A stretch of 64,000 bases of DNA from an uncultured Flavobacteriaceae bacterium (GTDB lineage Bacteria; Bacteroidota; Bacteroidia; Flavobacteriales; Flavobacteriaceae), in the NCBI GenBank assembly GCA_947502635.1, contig CANNAN010000002.1, positions 574,160 to 638,159 on the forward strand, read 5' to 3'. Shown here one piece after another: positions 7,700 to 16,718 of this stretch. Positions within the stretch are counted from its first letter, which is position 1. Each line of letters starts with the position of its first letter. A program made the translations under genes and the position numbers. The notes under the pieces are model-generated. The model was not told the DNA's origin. It made no database searches and was given only the letters and a program-made list of their open reading frames with translations.

Positions 7700-10552
7700 A
7701 TGCTTTTTAAAACCTACTTAGAATATACAGATGAAAAATCATCTAAATTTTGGATGATTGAAGTTGATGGGGATAATTACACGGTTACCTATGGAAAACT
7801 AAATACCAAGGGGCAACAAATAACAAAAAGTGCTGATTCAAATGAAAAAGCCTTGAAAGATGCCAAGAAGTTAATCGCTTCAAAAGTGAAAAAAGGCTAT
7901 GTTGTAGTATCTTCAGAAGAACAAGCTGAGGAAGAAAAAGGGTGGTTTGAAAATTTAGAAGATACGGTTTACAACATTTATAAAAATGAGATTTTACGAT
8001 ATAAACAAAAAGACTATCGCTCGATTCGTCTGACCAGAAGAGGCCAATATGATCGATACGCTCTGGGATTGGAAACCAAAGAGAATGGTGATTATTGGGA
8101 AGGTATAGGTGCAGCTTACGATTACGAATATGAGGTCTTTGAATCTTTTTGCTGGGAAGCATTCGGAGAAAAAGGCATAAAAAACAATTGGCCTTCAGAA
8201 GACCATTATTTTGAATTAGATGCTTTTTTAACCTCGATCATACTAGGAAAGGTGTATTTTAAAATTAAACAAACACCCGAATTAGAAGATTATTTAAAAA
8301 ATATCAATACGGTTAATATAGACTTTGATGATATGCATAAACTACCGTTTTCTGAATATTTTCCTGATGAAACTACGCGTGCTGCCTTTGTTAAAAAAAT
8401 TGCTGCACAAGAGTCAAACCAACAATTAATCTCCGATTTATGGGCAGACAAAGTAGATGGTGTTGGAATCGATTTTTTAACGCAATTACAAATTCCGTTG
8501 CCCCAAAAAAAAGCGGACTCAACAATTGAGCAGTTTAAATCTATTTTAGAGACTTCTAATGATTTATGGGAAGAAGACAAAACTAAAAAGGCGATTAAAT
8601 TATTAGAACCTGCCCTACACGATTTTGTTGCAAAGAATAATACCAGTCAAAAAAGCTTAATAGATGATGCTAGTGGTTCCCTAGCGAGTTATTTCAAAGA
8701 ACTTAAACAAATTCCCGAAGCTGTAAAAGCTTATCAAATAGGAATAGCTCACCTTCCTAATGGTTACACAGCTCTGAATTTATTATCGCTTCTTAAAAAA
8801 TCTGCTTTTGATAATGAACTGATGTTTTCTACAGCAGAAACCTTGGTAAAAAAAGGACAATTCAATGATAAAGAATACAGGTTTTATGCCTATTATTATT
8901 TAGGATATGCCTGTGTTGTAACAGAAAGAGAAGAGGAAGCAAAAAAGACTTTTCAAACGATTAAGGCTTCTATTGATTCGTCAAAAGATTTAAATAAGAT
9001 AGAAGAAATTATAAAAGATTTATCCGCACTTATTGAATCGAAAATTCAAGGATTCAAAATAGCAAAGGATATTCTTCCTCTTTTTAAAGGTGAGATACAA
9101 GAAACAGACGAAAAACAGGCAGGTAAACTTATAGAATGGTGGGCTTCTGTGCCTTCTAATGCAAAGCGTACAGCTATGAAATATGCTAAAGTGAAAGGTG
9201 ATACCGACCAATTAGCACCTTCTGCCTTATTACGGGTTTCACGTATGAACTTCCTTCCTTTAATGGAACATGAGCTGGAAGATATCTCTTTTTTGGTAGG
9301 CTTTACTCATTTAGAAACGCTTTATATTAATAGGAATCAGATAGTCGATATAGGTGTCCTCTCCAAATGTTTTTCTCTTAAAGAATTACACCTTTCTAAT
9401 AACCCAATTACTTCAATTGCTTCTTTAAAAAACCTTTATAGGCTTGAAAAATTAGAGGCAGGTAGGTGTGAAATAGACAATATTTCTGTGTTGAGTAATT
9501 TGAAACGACTAGAGGTGTTAGAGTTAAATGATAATAAAATTTCTGATATTGAGTCACTTAATGGCTTACATACACTTAAGGAGTTAAAGCTGTCTGATAA
9601 TACTATTTCAGATGTTTCTGTAATTGGAACATGTGCAGGCCTAAGAGAATTAGACTTGGAAGACAACCCGATTGAAAAAGGTATGGAAGATATTATAAAG
9701 CTACCTGTTTTACAGGAAATTAAACTGGACTACGACCTAAGTGAGGCGTACTTATCGGATTTCCCTTATTTGATGAAGGATTGGGGGCATTGGGATGAAT
9801 ATGCTTCAGATGAAGAAAAGAAGGAACTAAAGACTTGGTTAAAGGATGTTAAAGCACATCCAAAATTCAAGGACATATGGTGGGAAGGAGAAGAACCTGA
9901 TGTTGAAGAATTGGCTGAGTTCGTTTATACTGAAGATCATATTAGTCTTAAAAATAAAAAAATAGACGATTTACCTCTATTACATATCTTTAAAAGGTGT
10001 CATTATTTAAATATTGAAAACACTAAAATTTCAAGTTTAGAAGGCATTGAAAATCTTTCTTTATTGGAGTATCTTATAGTAAGTAATAACGATATTTATA
10101 ATATTTCTATAGTTGAGAATTTCGAGTATCTTAAAACTTTAAGAGCTTCGAATTGTGGATTAAGTAATTTGCGTAAATTAGAAAATTGCCTTAATCTAAA
10201 AAACTTACATATTAGTGATAATAACTTAAAAGATTTATTTCCTTTAGGTAAATTAGAAAACCTTGTTAACTTTTGCGCTTCTAAAAATAAATTAAGAGAT
10301 ATCAAGCCTTTAGCGAATCATAAAAAATTGTCGCAAGTAACTATTGAAAATAATGAAGAGGCATTAGATCTTTCCCCGCTGGCATCATGTAGAGAACTTA
10401 GTATTATTAAATGTTCTAGTCCAAGAGGCGTAACAGGTTTAGCGGCACTTGCTAAGCTTCCTTTGCTTAGAGAAATAGAAACAAAAGGTACGGCTAGTAA
10501 AATTCAAATGGATATGTTAAAAGAAAAGAATCCAAGTTTATTAATTAGTTGA
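7700..10552 (+). CDS. WGR domain, helical-repeat and double leucine-rich-repeat protein
   Basis: A 950-residue cytosolic protein with no signal peptide. Residues 1-75 form a WGR-type domain ('FWMIEVDGDNYTVTYGKLNT', then 'KGQ'). About 85-260 is an acidic aromatic region of no clear family. About 275-450 is TPR-like helices ('KQIPEAVKAYQIGIAHLPNG'). A first block of short SDS22-like LRRs runs from about 527 to 677 ('LETLYINRNQIVDI', 'LKELHLSNNPITSI', 'LEVLELNDNKISDI'). A highly charged insert follows (677-745). A second LRR block runs from about 747 to 946. WGR domains occur in PARP and in bacterial MolR-like proteins and are thought to bind nucleic acid or regulate partners. The whole looks like a large intracellular interaction scaffold. 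It is a stand-alone gene with a terminator, and the partner is unknown. Confidence 0.85.
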   Translation: MLFKTYLEYTDEKSSKFWMIEVDGDNYTVTYGKLNTKGQQITKSADSNEKALKDAKKLIASKVKKGYVVVSSEEQAEEEKGWFENLEDTVYNIYKNEILRYKQKDYRSIRLTRRGQYDRYALGLETKENGDYWEGIGAAYDYEYEVFESFCWEAFGEKGIKNNWPSEDHYFELDAFLTSIILGKVYFKIKQTPELEDYLKNINTVNIDFDDMHKLPFSEYFPDETTRAAFVKKIAAQESNQQLISDLWADKVDGVGIDFLTQLQIPLPQKKADSTIEQFKSILETSNDLWEEDKTKKAIKLLEPALHDFVAKNNTSQKSLIDDASGSLASYFKELKQIPEAVKAYQIGIAHLPNGYTALNLLSLLKKSAFDNELMFSTAETLVKKGQFNDKEYRFYAYYYLGYACVVTEREEEAKKTFQTIKASIDSSKDLNKIEEIIKDLSALIESKIQGFKIAKDILPLFKGEIQETDEKQAGKLIEWWASVPSNAKRTAMKYAKVKGDTDQLAPSALLRVSRMNFLPLMEHELEDISFLVGFTHLETLYINRNQIVDIGVLSKCFSLKELHLSNNPITSIASLKNLYRLEKLEAGRCEIDNISVLSNLKRLEVLELNDNKISDIESLNGLHTLKELKLSDNTISDVSVIGTCAGLRELDLEDNPIEKGMEDIIKLPVLQEIKLDYDLSEAYLSDFPYLMKDWGHWDEYASDEEKKELKTWLKDVKAHPKFKDIWWEGEEPDVEELAEFVYTEDHISLKNKKIDDLPLLHIFKRCHYLNIENTKISSLEGIENLSLLEYLIVSNNDIYNISIVENFEYLKTLRASNCGLSNLRKLENCLNLKNLHISDNNLKDLFPLGKLENLVNFCASKNKLRDIKPLANHKKLSQVTIENNEEALDLSPLASCRELSIIKCSSPRGVTGLAALAKLPLLREIETKGTASKIQMDMLKEKNPSLLIS

Positions 10553-10697
10553 GTCGTTTTTTCTAGTGATTAGCAACTTCTTTTGTTTTACATACTTTTG
10601 AGTAAGAATAAGTCTTGTGATTGTAATGTTTTAGGTTTAGAAATATTTATTATTTTTTATAGAAAAGATACTTCATGAGAAAATTAGGTGTAACAAA

Positions 10698-10728
10698 AAA
10701 GCCCTGTGATTAAAAATCGCAGGGCTTT
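10698..10728. terminator. Bidirectional terminator between the WGR/LRR gene and metK
   Basis: AAGCCCTGTGAT and ATCGCAGGGCTT pair around a short A-rich loop. Six A on the left and T residues on the right make it work for metK on the reverse strand and for the forward gene. Confidence 0.82.
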
Positions 10729-10751
10729 CATTATTATATAAGAATTCAGGA

Positions 10752-12005
10752 CTATAGTCCAAATACTTCTTTTACTTTGTCAACATAATCTAACTTCTCC
10801 CAGGTAAATAATTCTACATCAAGTGTTACAGTTTCTCCATTAGGCTGTTTGAATGTTTTAGTAACAGTTTCGTTGTTCCGTCCCATATGTCCGTAAGCTG
10901 CTGTTTCGCTATACATTGGAGAACGTAATTTTAAGCGTTCTTCAATAGCAAATGGGCGCATATCAAAAATTTTAGAAACTTTTTCAGCAATTTCGCCATC
11001 AGTCATATTAAAAGAACACGTACCATAAGTATCAACAAAAATTCCCATAGGTTCTACAACACCAATAGCATAACTTACTTGTACTAAAACCTCATCGGCA
11101 ACACCTGCAGCAACTAGGTTTTTTGCTATATGACGTGTTGCATAAGCAGCACTTCTATCTACTTTACTAGGGTCTTTTCCAGAAAATGCACCACCACCAT
11201 GAGCACCTTTTCCGCCATAAGTATCAACAATGATTTTTCTTCCAGTTAATCCAGTGTCTCCATGAGGACCTCCAATAACAAATTTTCCTGTTGGGTTTAT
11301 GTGGTATTTAATGTCATCATTAAACAAAACCTGAATTTGCTCAGGTAGTTTGGCAACAACTCGTGGAATTAAAATATCAACAATGTCTTTTCTTATTTTT
11401 GCAAGCATAGTGTCATCATCTCCAAAATCGTCATGCTGTGTAGATACTACAATGGCATCAATGCGTTGCGGGATATTGTCATCACTGTATTCTATAGTCA
11501 CCTGACTTTTAGAATCAGGGCGTAAATAAGTAATGTCTTTAAGCTCTCTTCTTAATTCAGCAAGTTCTATTAGAATTCTATGGGACAGATCTAAAGCTAA
11601 AGGCATAAAGTTTTCAGTTTCATTAGTGGCATAACCAAACATCATCCCTTGGTCGCCTGCACCTTGCTGTTCTTTACTCGCTCTGTCAACACCTCTATTA
11701 ATATCGTCAGATTGTTCATGAATAGCAGAAAGTACGCCACAAGAATTGCCATCAAACATGTATTCTCCTTTGGTATACCCAATCTTATTTATAGTATCTC
11801 TAGCAATTTTTTGTACATCTAAATAGGTGTTAGATTTTACTTCGCCAGCAAGTACCACCTGCCCTGTTGTTACCAAAGTTTCACAGGCCACTTTCGAGTC
11901 TGCATCAAAAGCTAAAAAGTTATCAATGAGAGCATCACTAATTTGGTCTGCTACTTTGTCTGGATGTCCTTCAGAAACACTTTCCGAAGTAAATAAATAA
12001 GCCAT
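10752..12005 (-). CDS. metK: S-adenosylmethionine synthase
   Basis: A 417-residue methionine adenosyltransferase that makes SAM from methionine and ATP in the cytosol. Family motifs are intact: '[17 protein letters not shown]' near the N-terminus (ATP/Mg site), '[12 protein letters not shown]' (family signature), '[20 protein letters not shown]' and '[19 protein letters not shown]' (phosphate and K+ binding). Length is slightly above the E. coli enzyme (384), as is common in Bacteroidota. It is monocistronic. The 5' leader (12006-12139) carries a SAM-II-like aptamer, so the product probably represses its own synthesis. Confidence 0.98.
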   Translation of the reverse strand: MAYLFTSESVSEGHPDKVADQISDALIDNFLAFDADSKVACETLVTTGQVVLAGEVKSNTYLDVQKIARDTINKIGYTKGEYMFDGNSCGVLSAIHEQSDDINRGVDRASKEQQGAGDQGMMFGYATNETENFMPLALDLSHRILIELAELRRELKDITYLRPDSKSQVTIEYSDDNIPQRIDAIVVSTQHDDFGDDDTMLAKIRKDIVDILIPRVVAKLPEQIQVLFNDDIKYHINPTGKFVIGGPHGDTGLTGRKIIVDTYGGKGAHGGGAFSGKDPSKVDRSAAYATRHIAKNLVAAGVADEVLVQVSYAIGVVEPMGIFVDTYGTCSFNMTDGEIAEKVSKIFDMRPFAIEERLKLRSPMYSETAAYGHMGRNNETVTKTFKQPNGETVTLDVELFTWEKLDYVDKVKEVFGL

Positions 12006-12049
12006 AAATTGTATTTTATATTTAGGATTTGACGATAGCGTCGAAGGAA

Positions 12050-12134
12050 GTTTACACTGCCTTTAGCATTTTTATTTATATTGAAACAAGTTCAGTATAA
12101 GGAGGTTGCAATCAGTCAAATCTTTCCTCTTGTT
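12050..12134 (-). ncRNA. SAM-II-type riboswitch in the metK leader
   Basis: The reverse strand reads GAGG (12129-12126), 'GATTTGACTGATTGCAACC', CTCC, a variable segment, then 'AAAAATGCTAAAGGCAGTG'. This follows the SAM-II core: stem, 'UGAUUU-A-AC', 'AUUGCA', closing strand, then 'AUAAA-UG-GCUAAA' and a G-rich end. Predicted pairings are P1 GAGG (12126-12129) with CCTC (12102-12105), and a pseudoknot ACTG (12113-12116) with CAGT (12056-12059). The variable segment has a small TGAA/TTCA hairpin. The aptamer begins about 12 nt after a -7 box and ends 45 nt before the metK ATG. Recognition is by eye; no covariance search was run. Confidence 0.7.
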
Positions 12135-12145
12135 ATTTGTGTTGG

Positions 12146-12153
12146 CAAAAGTA
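12146..12153 (-). promoter_or_regulatory. metK promoter -7 box
   Basis: The reverse strand reads TACTTTTG, an exact TAnnTTTG match, placing the transcript start near 12139, just ahead of the aptamer. No clear -33 element is seen. Confidence 0.55.
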
Positions 12154-12201
12154 AAAAAATAAAAGGAAATGAGGATTTGTTTTCCTTTTTTTAAAAAATA
12201 A

Positions 12202-12233
12202 ATTGGTTATTATGTTTTAATTATAAATATTTG
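12202..12233 (+). promoter_or_regulatory. Candidate ilv operon promoter
   Basis: ATTG (12202-12205), a 20-bp spacer and AATATTTG (12226-12233) differ from the Bacteroidota consensus by one base in each box. The transcript would start near 12240, immediately before the leader-peptide ATG, giving a nearly leaderless small ORF. Confidence 0.5.
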
Positions 12234-12243
12234 TGATAGTCAA

Positions 12244-12306
12244 ATGAAAAAACAAATATTAAATATCGTTTCTATCATGGTCATTGTGATTATTTCACAG
12301 GGATAG
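12244..12306 (+). CDS. ilvL: ilv operon leader peptide (attenuation)
   Basis: A 20-codon ORF (ATG 12244, TAG 12304-12306) encoding MKKQILNIVSIMVIVIISQG. Ten of residues 5-17 are Ile (6), Val (3) or Leu (1), the amino acids made by the operon that follows. The stop codon abuts the 5' strand of a predicted antiterminator, and a classical terminator comes next. This is the layout of ribosome-mediated attenuation: stalling at Ile/Val codons when charged tRNA is scarce would leave 12307-12314 free, while a ribosome at the stop codon would cover it. It is too short for most gene callers. The symbol is by analogy with enterobacterial ilvL. Confidence 0.85.
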   Translation: MKKQILNIVSIMVIVIISQG

Positions 12307-12367
12307 GGAGGGTTATATATAAGTATTATAAATTTTGAAAGCCTTCCTTAAATCGGAAGGCTTTTTT
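12307..12367 (+). terminator. ilv attenuator with alternative antiterminator
   Basis: Terminator arms AAGCCTTCC (12339-12347) and GGAAGGCTT (12355-12363) enclose a 7-nt loop and are followed by a T run to 12367. The competing helix pairs GGAGGGTT (12307-12314) with 12340-12347: eight consecutive pairs, six Watson-Crick and two G-U. It sequesters the 5' arm of the terminator, so the two structures exclude each other. Downstream, 12371-12611 is an untranslated spacer before ilvD with nothing else recognised. Confidence 0.85.
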
Positions 12368-12611
12368 ATTGCATATTTTTTCAATTTTGGACATCATAAA
12401 AATAACAGTTTAAATAGTTGTTTTACAGGTGTTTATGTCATTTTAAGTGGTTGTGGATTTAACCAGAAAAACTAAAGAATAATATAAATAAAAACCGAAT
12501 AAATTAATTTCGAACATTATTTAATGCGGTTATAAGATTTTTAAAAGAATTCTTAAATCGTTAAAGTATTAAATTAAAAAAAGATAAAACGTAAAATTAT
12601 CTGTAATAAAG

Positions 12612-14291
12612 ATGAAGGAACTTAACAAATACAGTAAAGCAGTAACTCAAGACTCAACACAACCAGCGGCACAAGCTATGTTATATGCCATTGGTTTCTC
12701 TGATGAAGATTTTTTTAAGCCCTTAGTAGGTATTGCTAGTACAGGTTACGAAGGTAATCCTTGTAATATGCATTTAAATGATTTAGCAAAACTAGCTAAA
12801 GAAGGTACTAAGAATGAAGATCTAATTGGATTGATTTTTAATACAATTGGGGTCAGTGATGGCATTTCTATGGGAACTCCTGGAATGCGTTACTCGTTAC
12901 CTTCAAGAGATATTATTGCAGATTCTATGGAAACTGTGGTACAAGGCATGAGCTATGATGGTTTAATTACTGTGGTAGGGTGTGATAAAAATATGCCGGG
13001 TGCTTTAATGGCGATGATCCGTTTAAATAGACCTTCAATTTTGATTTTTGGAGGAACTACAGATTCTGGTTGCCATAACGGTAAGAAATTAGATATTGTA
13101 TCATCTTTTGAAGCTTGGGGAAGTAAAGTTGCTGGTACCATGGGCGAAGAAGAGTATAGGAATGTGATAAAAAAATCAATTCCAGGTCAAGGTGCATGTG
13201 GCGGTATGTATACAGCTAATACTATGGCTTCTGCAATAGAAACTTTAGGAATGGCATTACCTTATAATTCATCTAATCCTGCCAGCAGTGAGATTAAAAA
13301 ACAGGAGTCTGTTAGAGCGGGTGAAGCGATGCGTTTATTATTAGAAAAAGATATTAAGCCTTCAGATATTATTACAAGAAAATCTTTAGAAAATGCTATT
13401 AGAGTAGTTACTATTTTAGGAGGTTCTACAAATGCGGTATTGCACTTCTTGGCTATAGCCAGAGCTGCTCAAATAGATTTTACACTTAAAGATTTTCAAG
13501 CTATTAGTGATAGCACACCATTTATCGCCGATTTAAAGCCGAGTGGTAAATATTTAATGGAAGATCTTCATGCAGTAGGTGGTGTTCCTGCGGTATTAAA
13601 ATATTTGTTGAAAAAAGGATTATTACATGGTGATTGTTTAACTATAACAGGAAAAACATTAGCCGAAAACTTGTTAGATGTTGAAGATTTGGCAGAAGGA
13701 CAGGATGTTATAAAACCTTTAGAAAAGCCCATTAAAGCGACGGGACATTTACGTATGCTATTTGGAAATTTAGCGCAAGAAGGAAGTGTGGCTAAAATAA
13801 CAGGAAAAGAGGGCTTGAATTTTGTTGGAAAAGCAAAAGTTTTTGACAGTGAATATGATGCTAATGATGGCATTCGTGATGGAAAAGTAGAGAAAGGTGA
13901 TGTGGTCGTCATTCGTTATGAAGGGCCTAAAGGAGGTCCAGGGATGCCAGAAATGTTAAAGCCTACAGCAGCTATTATGGGTGCTGGATTAGGAAAAGAA
14001 GTTGCTTTAATTACAGATGGCCGTTTCTCAGGAGGGACACATGGCTTTGTAGTAGGGCACATTACTCCTGAAGCACAAGAAGGTGGTACTATTGCTTTAG
14101 TGAAAGATGGTGATATGATTACCATTGACGCCGAAACTAATAGTATTTCTTTAGAAGTTTCAGAGGAAGAATTACAACAGAGAAGACAAAATTGGACAGC
14201 TCCAAAATTAAAATTTGATAGAGGTGTTCTTTATAAATATGCAAGATCAGTATCATCTGCATCTAAAGGATGTGTTACTGATGAATTTTAA
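12612..14291 (+). CDS. ilvD: Dihydroxy-acid dehydratase
   Basis: A 559-residue iron-sulfur dehydratase that converts 2,3-dihydroxy-isovalerate and 2,3-dihydroxy-3-methylvalerate to the 2-keto acids. The three cluster cysteines are Cys51 ('GNPCNMH'), Cys124 ('VGCDKNMPG') and Cys196 ('[12 protein letters not shown]'). The C-terminal '[19 protein letters not shown]' signature is present. It is the first gene of ilvDBNCA, behind the attenuator, with 11 bp to ilvB. Length and motifs are normal. Confidence 0.98.
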   Translation: MKELNKYSKAVTQDSTQPAAQAMLYAIGFSDEDFFKPLVGIASTGYEGNPCNMHLNDLAKLAKEGTKNEDLIGLIFNTIGVSDGISMGTPGMRYSLPSRDIIADSMETVVQGMSYDGLITVVGCDKNMPGALMAMIRLNRPSILIFGGTTDSGCHNGKKLDIVSSFEAWGSKVAGTMGEEEYRNVIKKSIPGQGACGGMYTANTMASAIETLGMALPYNSSNPASSEIKKQESVRAGEAMRLLLEKDIKPSDIITRKSLENAIRVVTILGGSTNAVLHFLAIARAAQIDFTLKDFQAISDSTPFIADLKPSGKYLMEDLHAVGGVPAVLKYLLKKGLLHGDCLTITGKTLAENLLDVEDLAEGQDVIKPLEKPIKATGHLRMLFGNLAQEGSVAKITGKEGLNFVGKAKVFDSEYDANDGIRDGKVEKGDVVVIRYEGPKGGPGMPEMLKPTAAIMGAGLGKEVALITDGRFSGGTHGFVVGHITPEAQEGGTIALVKDGDMITIDAETNSISLEVSEEELQQRRQNWTAPKLKFDRGVLYKYARSVSSASKGCVTDEF

Positions 14292-14302
14292 TTTTTTTCG
14301 AT

Positions 14303-16039
14303 ATGAAAGAAACACAAACAATAGAAACAAGTAAAATTCACACTGCGAAAACAGAGCGCATTTGTGGTAGCGAAGCTATTATAAAATGTTTAATAGCTGA
14401 AGGTGTTGACATCCTTTATGGGTATCCTGGAGGGGCTATAATGCCCGTTTATGACGAATTATATAAATACAGAGGTGAGATTCATCATGTATTAACACGT
14501 CATGAGCAAGGTGCAACTCATGCAGCTCAAGGGTTTGCAAGAATTTCAGGAAGAGTTGGTGTTGCTATGGCAACTTCAGGCCCTGGAGCCACTAATCTTA
14601 TTACAGGAATAGCAGATGCTCAGATTGATTCTACACCATTAGTATGTATTACTGGGCAAGTACCATCTCATTTGTTAGGTACCGATGCTTTTCAAGAAAC
14701 AGATATTATTGGTATTTCTACACCCGTTACTAAATGGAATCATCAAGTAACAAAAGCTTCAGAAATTCCAGAAGTTTTAGCAAAAGCGTTTTATATCGCT
14801 AAAAGTGGTCGTCCAGGACCCGTATTAATTGATATTACAAAAGATGCTCAGTTTGGAGAACTTGATTTTAAATATGAAAAATGTACAGGTGTAAGAAGTT
14901 ATATTCCAACGCCAACTACTAATTTAGAATCAGTAAAGGCTGCTGCCGATTTAATTAATGAGGCTAAAAAACCAATGATCGTTTGGGGGCAAGGTGTTAT
15001 TTTAGGGAAAGCAGAAGAAGAACTAAAAACAGTTATTGAAAAAGCAGGTATTCCTGCAGCTTGGACTATCATGGGGGCTTCGGCCATACCCACATCACAC
15101 CCTCTTAATATAGGTATGGTTGGGATGCATGGAAACTATGCACCAAATAGATTAACAAACGAATGTGATGTGCTTATCGCAATCGGAATGCGTTTTGATG
15201 ACCGTGTTACAGGTAGTTTAGATACGTATGCTAAACAAGCCAAGGTAATTCATTTTGAGATCGACCCATCTGAGGTTAATAAAAATGTACATGCAGATGT
15301 CGCGGTATTGGGTAACTCTAAAGATAGTTTAGCAGAGCTGTTACCATTATTGAAAGAAAATTCTCATAAAGTATGGCTTCAGGAATTTAAAGACCTGTAT
15401 GCTATCGAATTTGAAAAAGTGATTAAAGATGACCTTCATCCAACCAAAGAAGGGTTAACCATGGGTGAAGTTTTAAAAGAAATAAATATACAAAGTGAAG
15501 GTAACGCTGCAATAGTATCAGATGTTGGTCAACACCAAATGATTGCTTGTCGTTATTCAGAATTTAATAAAACAAAAAGTAATATCACTTCGGGTGGTTT
15601 AGGAACTATGGGATTTGCATTGCCTGCTGCTATTGGTGCTAAAATGGCAGAGCCAGGACGTGAAGTCGTAGCCATAATTGGTGATGGAGGTTTCCAAATG
15701 AATATTCAGGAATTAGGAACTATATTTCAACAAAAAGTACCTGTAAAAATTGTGGTACTTAATAATGAGTTTTTAGGAATGGTTCGACAGTGGCAACAAT
15801 TGTTTTTCGATAAGCGTTATGCATCTACAGAAATGACAAATCCTGATTTTGTGACCATTGCTAAAGGGTATCATATAGAAGCAAAACGTGTTACAAAAAG
15901 AGAAGAATTGGCAGATGCCATTAAAGAGATGATAGCGTCTAAAGAGTCTTATTTCTTAGAGGTTTGTGTAGAAAAAGAAGGTAATGTTTTTCCAATGATA
16001 CCTTCTGGAGCATCCGTTTCAGATATTAGATTAAGTTAG
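14303..16039 (+). CDS. ilvB: Acetolactate synthase, large subunit
   Basis: A 578-residue thiamine-diphosphate enzyme that condenses pyruvate with pyruvate or 2-ketobutyrate. The N-terminal domain has the catalytic glutamate region 'RHEQGATHAAQGFAR'. The ThDP/Mg motif is 'GDGGFQMNIQELGT', ending at 'NNEFLGMVRQWQQLFFDKRY'. FAD-binding middle-domain motifs are also seen ('GMRFDDRVTG'). It forms the catalytic part of a holoenzyme with the ACT-domain protein encoded 129 bp downstream. The spacer 16040-16168 holds no further gene. Confidence 0.98.
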   Translation: MKETQTIETSKIHTAKTERICGSEAIIKCLIAEGVDILYGYPGGAIMPVYDELYKYRGEIHHVLTRHEQGATHAAQGFARISGRVGVAMATSGPGATNLITGIADAQIDSTPLVCITGQVPSHLLGTDAFQETDIIGISTPVTKWNHQVTKASEIPEVLAKAFYIAKSGRPGPVLIDITKDAQFGELDFKYEKCTGVRSYIPTPTTNLESVKAAADLINEAKKPMIVWGQGVILGKAEEELKTVIEKAGIPAAWTIMGASAIPTSHPLNIGMVGMHGNYAPNRLTNECDVLIAIGMRFDDRVTGSLDTYAKQAKVIHFEIDPSEVNKNVHADVAVLGNSKDSLAELLPLLKENSHKVWLQEFKDLYAIEFEKVIKDDLHPTKEGLTMGEVLKEINIQSEGNAAIVSDVGQHQMIACRYSEFNKTKSNITSGGLGTMGFALPAAIGAKMAEPGREVVAIIGDGGFQMNIQELGTIFQQKVPVKIVVLNNEFLGMVRQWQQLFFDKRYASTEMTNPDFVTIAKGYHIEAKRVTKREELADAIKEMIASKESYFLEVCVEKEGNVFPMIPSGASVSDIRLS

Positions 16040-16168
16040 TTGATTAAATAAGAACAAAGAATTATAGAACAAAGAATGAAGATGGATCTGAAGAGATCTG
16101 GTTATATTTTAACAGAAGCAGTTTAGCTATCTTTTCTCTTGCATCTTTTTTCTATTATCTTTTATAAA

Positions 16169-16702
16169 ATGAACGAAGAAATAAAAACATTAACGATCTC
16201 AATTTATACCGAGAATAATATCGGTTTGCTGAATCGTATCTCAGCAATTTTTCAGAGAAGACATATCAATATTGAAAGTTTAACAACCTCTCAATCGGAA
16301 ATTGAAGGCGTAAATAGATTTGTGGTCGTTGTAAATATCACAGAAACTCAAGCTAAAAAGATTGTAGGACAATTTCAAAAACAAATTGAGGTGATTCGTG
16401 TCTATTATCATACCGATGAAGAAACTATTTATCAAGAATCTGGTATGTTTAAAATAAAATCTGATCTATTATTTAATGAGCCTCAAATTCAGAATATAAT
16501 TAAAGAAAGCAATGCTAGAATAGTCACAGTAAATAAAGAATTCTTTGTTTTAGAAAAATCTGGTAGAAGAAATGAAATAGAATCACTTCGCAGAGATTTA
16601 AACACTTACGGGATCATGCAATTTGTGAGATCTGGTCGTATTGCAGTCACTAAAGAAGAAATGAAAATAACAGAAATGCTTTTAGCATTCAATAATCAAT
16701 AA
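16169..16702 (+). CDS. ilvN: Acetolactate synthase, small (regulatory) subunit
   Basis: A 177-residue protein with an N-terminal ACT domain (about 5-78: '[20 protein letters not shown]', then '[14 protein letters not shown]') and the C-terminal small-subunit domain. It binds valine and gives feedback control of IlvB. I prefer ATG 16169 to the in-frame ATG at 16139 because the family begins a few residues before the ACT strand and the ten extra residues look like untranslated leader. It lies between ilvB and ilvC in the operon. Confidence 0.95.
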   Translation: MNEEIKTLTISIYTENNIGLLNRISAIFQRRHINIESLTTSQSEIEGVNRFVVVVNITETQAKKIVGQFQKQIEVIRVYYHTDEETIYQESGMFKIKSDLLFNEPQIQNIIKESNARIVTVNKEFFVLEKSGRRNEIESLRRDLNTYGIMQFVRSGRIAVTKEEMKITEMLLAFNNQ

Positions 16703-16718
16703 CAACAATAAAATTAAA

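Noticed and set aside
12953..14125. Antisense ORFs within ilvD
   Set aside because: They mirror codon structure of a strongly supported gene and resemble no family.
16040..16168. A second leader peptide between ilvB and ilvN
   Set aside because: Short ORFs here lack branched-chain codon clusters and no competing hairpins are seen.
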